Source of the DNA: Nitrososphaerales archaeon TH5893
Lineage (GTDB): Archaea > Thermoproteota > Nitrososphaeria > Nitrososphaerales > Nitrososphaeraceae
Length of the DNA stretch: 19,732 nt
Direction: 5' to 3'
NCBI GenBank assembly: GCA_014523685.1
Contig: JAATVT010000128.1
Coordinates: forward strand, 1-19,732
The notes under the pieces: generated by a model
Databases searched by the model: none
What the model saw: the letters and a program-made list of their open reading frames with translations, nothing else
What the model was told of the DNA's origin: nothing
Program-made: the position numbers and the translations under genes
Shown: piece after piece, positions 1 to 6,618 of the stretch
Numbering within the stretch: the first letter of the stretch is position 1
How the letters are laid out: each line of letters opens with the position of its first letter

Positions 1-72
1 AAGAGACCAACATTGAGGATTTTCTTTAATTAAATTATGGTGTAATTGAAAAACATACATTATCCGTATATG

Positions 73-81
73 CTATAAATA
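73..81 (+). promoter_or_regulatory. TATA box for the Cys-rich micro-ORF
   Basis: The sequence CTATAAATA is a near-consensus archaeal TATA box. Its centre lies about 27 bases before position 104, where transcription would be expected to start. That is only a few bases before the TTG at 111. The spacing fits the short-leader genes typical of this group. Confidence 0.5.
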
Positions 82-110
82 TTTATTATGATAGTATTGT
101 AGAATAGGGA

Positions 111-218
111 TTGAGACTTGAATATATTGAAGGAGATTGTCTAAGATGTTCTGATTGTAAACATAGATATTCTAAGGGTTATGTGGAATGTAGATGTTTT
201 TGTCATAGAATTCATTGA
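111..218 (+). CDS. 35-aa Cys/His-rich micro-protein, unknown function
   Basis: This short reading frame opens with TTG directly after an in-frame TAG and ends with TGA. The 35-residue product has six Cys and three His in its last 26 residues, arranged CLRCSDCKH, then CRCFCH and a final His. Such Cys/His density is unlikely in random AT-rich DNA and suggests a zinc-, iron- or copper-binding mini-protein. A good TATA box (73-81) is correctly spaced. It has no transmembrane segment or signal peptide. I do not recognise the family. The main doubts are its size, the TTG start and the absence of a clear ribosome-binding site, although leaderless genes need none. It could instead be the tail of a decayed zinc-ribbon gene. 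Confidence 0.4.
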   Translation: MRLEYIEGDCLRCSDCKHRYSKGYVECRCFCHRIH

Positions 219-318
219 TCCATACCTATCCCATACGAAATAGAATATGTAATAATGCGAAGCTGCAGCCTCTATGTGAATATGTAATGGTTACTACTCT
301 ACTTCTACTCTATCTCCC

Positions 319-828
319 TTAATGGGTCGTTCTAACATGATAACTCAATTCGTCTTCTGTTTTAAAGCCTGAGCTGCCACAAATGTCGCATTTATGAATG
401 ATAGGTACATCAGATATTGGTGCAGTTTTAGTTGAAGTAATAGTACCAATACCAGGATATATAGGCCTCGAATATCTTGATGGAATCATTGTAAGTTCTG
501 GATAGTAATCTGTACTATATGCAGGATAGTCTTTTACATAATATCTTGTTGGATCAGGTATAAGATCCCTTTCATAATTTCTTATTACTTCTTCCTCTGT
601 TATCTTTAACCACAGTACATGACTATCCCATCCTTCTACTTTGCTTATCGGAATATAATAGTAATGCACATTTACAAAGCCTCTTTTGACTACAACAAAA
701 TCTCTACTGACAGCATCAATATCGCCTATATCAATGTCATCAAATGTATGTACTGATTCGTCTATTAACCCAATCCAAGTTTTCTCTTTTTCTTGTTCTT
801 CTTCGTTAGATGGTGATGATGACGTCAT
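319..828 (-). CDS. PRC-barrel/DUF2171-like protein with C-terminal C2H2 zinc finger
   Basis: This is a 169-residue soluble protein. Residues about 15-80 read like a PRC-barrel/DUF2171 unit: a strand ending in D-I-D-A-V, a V-V-V-K-R strand, then Y-Y-I-P-I-S-K-V and a closing V-L-W-L strand before a short helix. The middle (about 90-140) is Tyr/Pro-rich and probably a flexible linker. The last 23 residues form one classical C2H2 finger, C147-x2-C150 and H164-x4-H169, ending exactly at the C-terminus. PRC-barrel-like folds often tether proteins to RNA or other proteins, and a single finger could bind nucleic acid or a partner; the function itself is not known. The start is an ATG with a TATA-like AT-rich stretch about 35-40 bases upstream. 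The zinc finger call is firm and the PRC-like call is moderate. Confidence 0.75.
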   Translation of the reverse strand: MTSSSPSNEEEQEKEKTWIGLIDESVHTFDDIDIGDIDAVSRDFVVVKRGFVNVHYYYIPISKVEGWDSHVLWLKITEEEVIRNYERDLIPDPTRYYVKDYPAYSTDYYPELTMIPSRYSRPIYPGIGTITSTKTAPISDVPIIHKCDICGSSGFKTEDELSYHVRTTH

Positions 829-871
829 TTTTCAATATCTAAGCTATTATCAAGAAAATATTTAATAATTA

Positions 872-1048
872 TTGAATTGGCTCCTATTTACTAAAGTTGG
901 AGACACAGTGACAGTAATTGACTTGTTAGGTGAGCTTCTACCCAAAGAATACTCCAGTATGGTATATGTAGAGCGAGAAATTGGTAGAATAAAGTAAAGC
1001 AAAATAGAGGAGTTAACAAAAGAAAATTTAATATCCTCTCACTCATGA
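872..1048 (+). pseudogene. Possible small-gene remnant with internal TAA
   Basis: An open stretch starts at TTG 872 (or GTG 908) and stops at TAA 995-997. The same frame then stays open for 16 more codons to TGA 1046-1048. The translation looks protein-like: a K-V-G-D-T-V-T-V-I-D segment, then an acidic Leu-rich part, then I-E-E-L-T-K-E-N-L after the TAA. It may be a small gene split by one stop, a genuine 29-41 aa protein, or chance. No family is recognised. The rest of the 829-1207 gap shows only AT-rich promoter-like sequence for the flanking genes. Confidence 0.2.
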
Positions 1049-1207
1049 TGATAATCAAAAATGCAGTCAAAGTAGTATTATGAATTAATCTACGATTTGG
1101 ATGTGATATGATTGGACTAGGGGAATCATCCTCGTATGTCTAAGATTATGACAAATTGATTAATAATTTTAAGCATATCTTTAAAAAAACAGGTTATCCC
1201 ATACTCA

Positions 1208-1399
1208 GTGTTGATCTTTAATACAATCACTACTGCTACCACGAGTATTCTTAACAACAATAATACTGAGATTAAACTGATTTGCCATCATCAGTGCAGT
1301 TCATGTGGAATCATATTTGATTGTGACAAGGCTCTACAAGATTGCAAACTTCCGTTCCAAAATAATAAAACAAAATGTTCTTTATGCGTTAATCGGTAA
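1208..1399 (+). CDS. 63-aa Cys-rich small protein, putative zinc binding
   Basis: This 63-residue frame starts at GTG, with another possible start, TTG, at the next codon. The first 20 residues are Thr/Asn-rich and of low complexity. The rest has seven Cys: C26, C30-x2-C33, C39, C46 and C57-x2-C60, with two His before C30. The pair of CxxC motifs about 25 residues apart is the layout of a small zinc ribbon. AT-rich TATA-like elements (about 1165-1174 and 1179-1187) lie at workable distances. The gene converges on the next minus-strand gene. I recognise no family and assign no function beyond probable metal binding. Confidence 0.5.
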   Translation: MLIFNTITTATTSILNNNNTEIKLICHHQCSSCGIIFDCDKALQDCKLPFQNNKTKCSLCVNR

Positions 1400-1467
1400 C
1401 TCTACTTCAACAATATTAAGATCTAAGAATGTATAAAGCATATACGTTCTATTGTTTACGTTGGAAT

Positions 1468-1791
1468 TTACACAGGAAGTGACAGCTTGCCAGAATATTC
1501 TTTTAGGCCATTTTCTCTAGTGATTCTTTCGACGATCTCATTTTTGACATCTTCTGTAAACCACTGAGCAATTGATTTAGCAATACCATTTTTGTCACAT
1601 AGAACAATCATATATCCATTACTTTCACTTACAATTGCAAGCAAGTTTTCCTCTCCTACGGGCTCCCATTTATTGCTCTTATCATCCTTTAAAGCTAAAG
1701 CTGGCATAGCATGGCCAGTATATTGACCTAAAAGGTCTTGAGCAGATTTTACCCTTTTTTCTCCTATTTTAAGAGCCACAAAGTATTGCAT
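1468..1791 (-). CDS. Conserved-looking hypothetical protein, 107 aa
   Basis: This is a 107-residue soluble protein with an ATG start and TAA stop. It opens with a strand-like M-Q-Y-F-V-A-L-K-I, then has a helix, a loop containing K-W-E-P-V-G, a strand pair around L-A-I-V-S and Y-M-I-V-L-C, and a charged C-terminal helix (residues about 80-100). This looks like a compact alpha/beta fold with no membrane segment or metal motif. The codon pattern and predicted secondary structure support a real gene, but I do not recognise the family. It is transcribed divergently from the 70-aa gene at 1970, with an inverted repeat (1871-1888) between the two promoters. Confidence 0.6.
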   Translation of the reverse strand: MQYFVALKIGEKRVKSAQDLLGQYTGHAMPALALKDDKSNKWEPVGEENLLAIVSESNGYMIVLCDKNGIAKSIAQWFTEDVKNEIVERITRENGLKEYSGKLSLPV

Positions 1792-1870
1792 TATCTTGTT
1801 TATAACGATAACCCATATACAATATTATCGATACAAGAAATCACCTTTATTATCTACCATTCAATGATAG

Positions 1871-1888
1871 CAACCGTACATACGGTTG
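1871..1888. promoter_or_regulatory. Perfect inverted repeat, candidate operator
   Basis: CAACCGTACATACGGTTG has perfect 8-base arms around a 2-base centre. It lies in the divergent intergenic region between the genes starting at 1791 (-) and 1970 (+). It is upstream of the AT-rich TATA-like element of each gene. The symmetry and position suggest a binding site for a dimeric regulator. No function is established. Confidence 0.35.
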
Positions 1889-1969
1889 AAGTAAGGGTTA
1901 TGCTGAAGAAATTCATGTAAGAAATATATGTAAAGAATACTCTTAATAGGTTAAGGAGAGATACTTTCA

Positions 1970-2182
1970 GTGAATAAACCACGGAAAGATCATAACGTCA
2001 AGGGTGAAAAATATGATGTTACTATTAAACCCAAAAAAGTTAAGAGGAATCAGTCCCAACTAATACTCGATGTGGTTCGGGAATCACAAAAGAAGTATCG
2101 AGAATCAAAAACTATTGAAATTGATCCAGAATACATAATTGAAGAACAAAAGAAGAGACAGCCCTTATCCTTCCAAGAATAA
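1970..2182 (+). CDS. Small basic hypothetical protein, 70 aa
   Basis: This 70-residue, Lys/Arg-rich and highly charged protein starts at GTG, with AAGGAG at 1953-1958 as a possible ribosome-binding site. The N-terminal 30 residues carry several basic clusters (K-P-K-K-V-K-R). A helical segment follows around L-I-L-D-V-V-R-E-S-Q-K-K-Y, then an acidic patch and a K-K-R tail. It has no Cys and no membrane segment. It could be a nucleic-acid-associated or ribosome-associated small protein, but that is only inferred from charge. The following 225 bases up to 2407 hold no convincing gene. Confidence 0.5.
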   Translation: MNKPRKDHNVKGEKYDVTIKPKKVKRNQSQLILDVVRESQKKYRESKTIEIDPEYIIEEQKKRQPLSFQE

Positions 2183-2407
2183 TTACCTTTTATTCATTTT
2201 CTTGGTACTGAAAACATACTCTCAAGTAAACTTTGGGATAAAAGAAGCCATGTCAAGGTTTATGATATTACCTTAGCCGAATACTAAGCTTAGTGGCTCG
2301 GTGAAGAAAAAGCAGAAAAGTAATATGAGCCATTGTTAATGTTGATTGATTAGCATTCAATGAAGAATTACTATTATTCATAGTCGGGAATTGAGGAAAG
2401 ATCATTT

Positions 2408-3085
2408 ATGGTTCAGATTTGCCCTTTTTGTGAAAATGGTGTGGAGATAACTGAAGTAGAATCTTACCCAAATTACGTAAGAAGATTTTATAGCTGTGGA
2501 CACATCGCTAAACCCACTGATGAAGCCAATAATAATCAAACTGATAGTAAAACCAATCTTAATCAATCAATTTCTGGTGTTACGGGTGAAGAAGATACTG
2601 TCAACATCACTCCTGTCGCAGCGATAGTCTTAACTAGATTGAAACAGTCAAAAAAAGTCAAAATAATTGAAAGGATAATTGACAAAAAACCAAGTCTCCA
2701 GTTTTCTGCGGAATCGCTTAGACTTACGATCAACAATGAGGTCATCAGTGTTCATCTCCTTGAAACCAACTTCTCTGAGAATATTTCTCCCAAGAATATC
2801 TTGAACACTATTTCATCTCTCACACAAGAAGTTAAAGCAAACTTTAAGTTAAAAGATAAAGAAAAAAAGAAAATACTTAAACTAATAGAAAAACTGAATA
2901 ACGTACTTGCGCCTCTACCTAAACGAACCCTAGTTAAGCGAACCCTGTTTGCTAAAAAATGGACATTTTCACTTTCAACACCATATATCTTGAAGATTAT
3001 TGAAATACTTTCTGGTACCGGAACTGAACATTCTAGTAACAATACTAACAGTAAAGGGACTACTACTAATAAAATGTCCATATAA
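2408..3085 (+). CDS. Hypothetical protein with N-terminal CxxC zinc-binding motif, 225 aa
   Basis: This is a 225-residue protein with an ATG start. The first 32 residues hold C5-P-F-C8 and C30-G-H32, a zinc-ribbon-like knuckle. A polar Asn/Thr/Ser-rich linker follows (about 36-65). Residues about 66-120 look like an alpha/beta unit, with K-K-V-K-I-I-E-R and a strand pair L-R-L-T-I / V-I-S-V-H-L. Residues about 125-170 are Lys-rich amphipathic helices (K-L-K-D-K-E-K-K-K-I-L-K-L-I-E-K-L), possibly coiled coil. The C-terminus is again Ser/Thr/Asn-rich. No membrane segment is seen. The family is not recognised; a zinc-binding regulatory or nucleic-acid-associated role is possible. A hairpin follows its stop codon immediately. 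Confidence 0.6.
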   Translation: MVQICPFCENGVEITEVESYPNYVRRFYSCGHIAKPTDEANNNQTDSKTNLNQSISGVTGEEDTVNITPVAAIVLTRLKQSKKVKIIERIIDKKPSLQFSAESLRLTINNEVISVHLLETNFSENISPKNILNTISSLTQEVKANFKLKDKEKKKILKLIEKLNNVLAPLPKRTLVKRTLFAKKWTFSLSTPYILKIIEILSGTGTEHSSNNTNSKGTTTNKMSI

Positions 3086-3105
3086 CTCACCTTGATTCAA
3101 GTGAG
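3086..3105 (+). terminator. Hairpin directly after the 225-aa gene
   Basis: CTCACCTTG and CAAGTGAG can pair across a 3-base loop, with one bulged C, starting at the base after the TAA stop. No long T-run follows, so this could be a 3'-end processing or stability element rather than a terminator. The rest of the gap up to 3365 has no supported gene and contains the tandem repeat at 3275-3308. Confidence 0.3.
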
Positions 3106-3274
3106 AAAATGGAAAAGGATAGACTAGGGTAATAATAAAGTATGATGCTGGGAAAACCAGACTAGCTAATCACTGGGGCCACCTGTTGCCACATTTGGAT
3201 GGAATGATACAGACAAGGTAGTAATTATATTGAAACTCGTCAATCTGCTAGATTGAGTCTTCATCAAAATGATG

Positions 3275-3308
3275 CCATGGGTTATAAGTCACCATGGATT
3301 ATAAGTCA
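3275..3308. repeat. Tandem direct repeat, 2 x 17 bp
   Basis: Two adjacent copies of CCATGG(G/A)TTATAAGTCA differ at one base. Each copy contains the 6-base palindromes CCATGG and TTATAA. The repeat sits in the gap downstream of the HMG-CoA synthase stop, about 60 bases beyond it, between two genes that converge. Confidence 0.7.
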
Positions 3309-3365
3309 CATATCGATCAAATTGAGCTTTGCATTAGACTGTAAACTCGGTTATTTCTGTAGATA

Positions 3366-4766
3366 TCAGTTAGCATAGTTATATTCTCTAAATCCTGCCT
3401 TATCAGCAGTAGTACCGCCTACTTTCATAAGAATGAATTCCTTATGTGGATGTATAATTGAATCATCGGGATTCCTTCCATTTCCATGAAGCCTCTCATA
3501 TTCTTCTATTGATAGTCTTATTCGTGGGCCTATCTCTTCTTCAAGATTCATTTGTTTTACGATATCCTTATACTCTGGTTGTATAATACCACTAAATACC
3601 ATTGCACTACTGCCACTACCATACGACCCAAAACCAACTCTTTTTCCATCTAGATCTCTCTCCTTTTTCTTATATTCGAATTCAAGCAAGCTTCTAAAGC
3701 CCATATACATTGATGCAGTGTATAGATTTCCAATTATTGCAGAGGCTTCGAGTGAGCTTGCCATCTTTTTTTCGAATACTTCATGATAGAAAGTCGATTT
3801 CGCAAATGCCCTTCTAAATTTTTCATCAGCTTTCATAAATTCAGTATCTGAAAGAACAGACTCAATCGTCCCCCGGGCATCTTTTTGTACGGGTTCTTGA
3901 ATGCCTATTTCATTTATTACATTTTTCCATCTAGGAAGATGACGCCATTCATGTCTTAATAAGTATATTAGAGCTTTTTCTCCCATCTTTCTGTATGGTA
4001 GGTGAACACTGAAAAAATCAATATAATCAGTAATGGATTCGCCATCTTTAAGACTAATCAAGCCTGTTGCTATAGTTTTTTCTTTATAGCTATCAAATGC
4101 TTTTTTCACTTGGATTAGATATAATAAATTAGAATAGTTTCCATTAACAAGAGGAGTTTCCTTTCCTATAGGTCTGTAAAAATCGTATTCATTTTTGATG
4201 ATCGTAGAAGCAACCTTTCTATCAAAGGTTAATAATCTGGGGTTCTCTTTTATGAGCATAGCAACAGCTCCAGCGCCTTGTGTGTATTCACCAGATGAGC
4301 CAATATCATATTTGGCGATATCGCTCACAATTACAATAGCAGACTTCTTGTTGTTTTCTTCTGCTCTGATCCAGTTTGCATTATCATAAAGTGCGTATGA
4401 GCCGCTTACACATGCAAATTTACACTCTATTCCACCAGCATGTTCGAACGAACTCTCACCATATACCTGTTCGAGCATTCCTATAACAAAAGAGTTCATT
4501 GCCTTGGACTCATCAAGTCCTGACTCGGTAGCTATGTAGATTCTTCCAATATCTTCAGGCTGCAAATTATTTTTTTGTATCAATTTTAGACATGCATTTG
4601 AAGCCATACAAGCAGGATCCTGATTCGCATCAACCAGAGCCATTTTTCTAATCCCTAATCCATATTCCAATTTTTGAGGCTCGATCCCCCGAGCTATTGC
4701 GAAATCCTTATAATCAACATATAGTTTTGGAACATAAATAGCTAAATCATCGATCCCCACGTGCAT
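3366..4766 (-). CDS. Hydroxymethylglutaryl-CoA synthase
   Basis: This enzyme condenses acetoacetyl-CoA with acetyl-CoA to form HMG-CoA, the entry step of the mevalonate route to archaeal isoprenoid lipids. The thiolase-fold catalytic triad is visible (466-aa numbering): Glu81 in A-T-E-S-G-L-D-E-S-K, nucleophile Cys119 in E-C-K-F-A-C-V-S-G-S-Y, and His255 in F-S-V-H-L-P-Y. A C-terminal G-S-Y-G-S-G-S-S-A-M glycine-rich loop is also typical. The length fits the family. I chose ATG at 4766; a TTG at 4802 would add 12 residues, but MHVGIDDLAIYVP matches the usual family start. A TTTAAA box (4803-4808) is correctly placed for the ATG. No thiolase or HMG-CoA reductase is adjacent. The identification is strong. 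Confidence 0.93.
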   Translation of the reverse strand: MHVGIDDLAIYVPKLYVDYKDFAIARGIEPQKLEYGLGIRKMALVDANQDPACMASNACLKLIQKNNLQPEDIGRIYIATESGLDESKAMNSFVIGMLEQVYGESSFEHAGGIECKFACVSGSYALYDNANWIRAEENNKKSAIVIVSDIAKYDIGSSGEYTQGAGAVAMLIKENPRLLTFDRKVASTIIKNEYDFYRPIGKETPLVNGNYSNLLYLIQVKKAFDSYKEKTIATGLISLKDGESITDYIDFFSVHLPYRKMGEKALIYLLRHEWRHLPRWKNVINEIGIQEPVQKDARGTIESVLSDTEFMKADEKFRRAFAKSTFYHEVFEKKMASSLEASAIIGNLYTASMYMGFRSLLEFEYKKKERDLDGKRVGFGSYGSGSSAMVFSGIIQPEYKDIVKQMNLEEEIGPRIRLSIEEYERLHGNGRNPDDSIIHPHKEFILMKVGGTTADKAGFREYNYAN

Positions 4767-4802
4767 GTATATATAGACAGTTGTGATTGAGGGTAGAGAC
4801 AA

Positions 4803-4808
4803 TTTAAA
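4803..4808 (-). promoter_or_regulatory. TATA-like box of the HMG-CoA synthase gene
   Basis: TTTAAA on the minus strand lies about 37-42 bases before the ATG at 4766. This predicts a transcript start roughly 10-15 bases before that ATG. The upstream TTG at 4802 would fall outside the transcript, which supports the shorter protein. The rest of the 4809-5198 gap holds no supported gene, only an open stretch without a usual start codon (4931-5074). Confidence 0.4.
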
Positions 4809-5198
4809 GGTACTTCTAATTTTAATTGACCAACAATATTCTTCTGATTGACTTAGGGACTAACAGTCTCGGCCTATGAAGATCCCTTCAAAGATACCTT
4901 TGACCTTGATTCTGTTATATATTAGGCACGTATGATATTAATGAAATTGATCAATCTTACAAAGCATTATTTTTAATATTAGCATACAGTGTATCAATAG
5001 AGACAAAAGATAGCATTAAGTCATTTATTGAGATATCAATAAAGAAAAGAAAGGGAATAGATTCCAAACAGTGATTAATATCAAATGCTTTCAGAATAAT
5101 CGTACTGATATGATGCCTAAGGACATGATCATTTCGCTAGGAAGCTCCTATACCCCCTATACAACATTTAATAGAATAAATTTATAACTATTCTTGCA

Positions 5199-5738
5199 TT
5201 GCATTTTGTTATCAAATGGCGCCTGTTCTATTTAACTATTGGAATGGTGGTATTTGTAGTTGCATATTCTATAGGTGCAGGTACTGATATAAACAGGGGC
5301 GATGCTGAAAATTTAAGACAGCAATTCAATGAACAGGTAGAAGATATTGATCAGAATGGAATTTTTATGAATAACCTTAGGATTTCGCTTGGAATGTTCA
5401 TACCGGCTCTTGGGATAGGATTAGGACTTTTCTCAGGGTTTTCTACTGGATTAATTTTTAACGTAATAGCTGAAAATTCACCTCTTCTGCATAACATTTC
5501 CCCGCTCGTAATTTTAATTACTCCTTTTGGAGTTATGGAAATTTTTGCTTATGGATTGGCAATGTCTAGAAGCGGGATGCTTATCTATCAGATTGTAAAG
5601 AAGAAACAATGGAAAGAATATATTATTCCTACAATCATCGAAATAGGAATAGTTATTGCAATTCTATTAATTGGAGCTTCAATAGAATGGCAAATGATAA
5701 CACAATTTGATGGACAGAATGTAGATTTGTCTGTTTAG
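5199..5738 (+). CDS. SpoIIM-family (stage II sporulation protein M-like) membrane protein
   Basis: This is an integral membrane protein of 179 residues with four hydrophobic segments at about 9-28, 62-90, 98-123 and 142-164. An extracytoplasmic acidic loop (28-55) follows the first helix. The SpoIIM/DUF95 signatures are visible: F-x-N-N-L-R before helix 2, G-L-G-L-F-S-G within it, and T-P-F-G-V-M-E-I before helix 3. Archaeal members are common, but their function is not defined and the sporulation name is historical. The start is uncertain: TTG 5199 gives a short cytoplasmic N-terminus, while a TATA-like AATTTATAAC at about 5179-5188 would put transcription start near 5207, and Met16 (5244) is the alternative. 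It is a lone gene between divergent and convergent neighbours. Confidence 0.75.
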   Translation: MHFVIKWRLFYLTIGMVVFVVAYSIGAGTDINRGDAENLRQQFNEQVEDIDQNGIFMNNLRISLGMFIPALGIGLGLFSGFSTGLIFNVIAENSPLLHNISPLVILITPFGVMEIFAYGLAMSRSGMLIYQIVKKKQWKEYIIPTIIEIGIVIAILLIGASIEWQMITQFDGQNVDLSV

Positions 5739-5767
5739 TATCTTTTGTAGTTACCTGGAAAACAGGG

Positions 5768-5779
5768 ATCCTATAGGAT
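5768..5779. promoter_or_regulatory. 12-bp perfect palindrome between convergent genes
   Basis: ATCCTATAGGAT lies in the 96-base gap between the SpoIIM-like gene and the phosphatase gene, which converge. It is too short for a strong terminator stem and not next to a start. It may be a binding site or chance. Confidence 0.2.
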
Positions 5780-5834
5780 GTTAGTATGATCGTTACTATT
5801 CCGAGGCAATCTCATCATGGAAATTTGCGCATAC

Positions 5835-6344
5835 TTATCTTCCTTTTTTCTTGAGATACTCTTCATACATTTCTATAGCCTTTTCTTGTGGCAGAGACTG
5901 AACTGAACCCGGTCTGAGCTCTCTTATCTTTTTAATGGCCTGTTCAGCTGTTAAATTGAAATTTTTAAGAAAATATGCGGCTAATATAGTTCCTGTTCTT
6001 CCTTTTCCAGCAGCACAATGGACCATGACTGGCTTCCCATCACTAATATGCTCTTTAACATAGTTAACAGTAGCGTCAATATCTATAAGTGAAGGGGCAC
6101 CGTAATCTTCTACCTTTAAATGAAAGTAATCAATGGCTTTGTTAGCGAACCATGTTGATGGCAATGGCACCTCCCTTATAGTAACTATCGCTTCAATCCC
6201 ATGTCTAATCAACCATATAAATTGTGAATATGTCATTGGCATTCCACTTCCTGCAAGTCCATCCTTAATAACCCAACTAAAATTGGTAGGCTTATTCGCA
6301 AGGTATCCATGAAATCGGCGATAAGTATTACCAACCTTGGTCAT
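5835..6344 (-). CDS. Dual-specificity / protein tyrosine phosphatase-like protein
   Basis: This is a 169-residue cytoplasmic cysteine phosphatase. The signature H-C-A-A-G-K-G-R-T-G-T places nucleophile Cys110 and phosphate-binding Arg116 in the CX5R loop. Asp80 in V-E-D-Y-G-A is well placed as the general acid. R-P-G-S-V-Q-S-L-P-Q-E (144-154) is the Q-loop-like helix found in dual-specificity and CDC14/KAP-type enzymes. The N-terminal W-V-I-K-D-G-L-A-G-S-G-M-P motif is typical of the same group. The substrate may be phosphoprotein, phosphoinositide-like or nucleotide and cannot be told from sequence. The start is a clear ATG with TATA-like AATATATTAA at 6381-6390. No kinase is adjacent. The fold assignment is strong. 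Confidence 0.9.
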   Translation of the reverse strand: MTKVGNTYRRFHGYLANKPTNFSWVIKDGLAGSGMPMTYSQFIWLIRHGIEAIVTIREVPLPSTWFANKAIDYFHLKVEDYGAPSLIDIDATVNYVKEHISDGKPVMVHCAAGKGRTGTILAAYFLKNFNLTAEQAIKKIRELRPGSVQSLPQEKAIEMYEEYLKKKGR

Positions 6345-6380
6345 GATGAGATCGCAACATTCAGATTCTCCTCTCTCACA

Positions 6381-6390
6381 TTAATATATT
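6381..6390 (-). promoter_or_regulatory. TATA-like box of the phosphatase gene
   Basis: On the minus strand AATATATTAA is centred about 41 bases before the ATG at 6344, predicting a leader of about 15 bases. The rest of the 6345-6618 gap is AT-rich and shows no gene on either strand. Confidence 0.35.
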
Positions 6391-6618
6391 TGGTAATTGT
6401 GAAATGTTGTAGCCATAATTTCCGTTAACAATTTATGCTAAATGCTATTCTTTTTCTTTTACTATTTTAAAACTGATACGTTTGCACGATATTTGCAGTT
6501 AATATGAAGTTAGGAGTACAATAGCTCTTGTCACAAAAGTAAGAAATATTTTAATAACAACAAGTTTGTAAATATTTGAGTCTAACCAAAATAATAAGAT
6601 TAAGACTGGATATTGATA

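Noticed and set aside
1..60. Minus-strand open frame from an ATG at 60 running to the left window edge (20 codons).
   Set aside because: Too short to judge, no recognisable motif, and the upstream box is too close. It could be a partial gene but cannot be supported here.
1738..1920. 60-codon plus-strand frame overlapping the 107-aa minus gene start.
   Set aside because: It runs through the antisense of a better gene and the divergent promoter region including the inverted repeat. The composition looks like chance.
2294..2332. Inverted repeat TGGCTC ... GAGCCA with a 27-base loop upstream of the 225-aa gene.
   Set aside because: Six-base arms with a long loop are expected by chance. No RNA motif of a known riboswitch was recognised.
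3150..3230. Short coding-like stretches (V-A-T-F-G-W-N-D-T-D) downstream of the 225-aa gene.
   Set aside because: Stops interrupt every frame within about 25 codons and no family is recognised. Could be an old fragment but not supportable.
4767..4802. 12-residue N-terminal extension of HMG-CoA synthase from TTG 4802.
   Set aside because: The extension is not family-like, and the TATA box at 4803-4808 would leave TTG 4802 outside the transcript. ATG 4766 is preferred.
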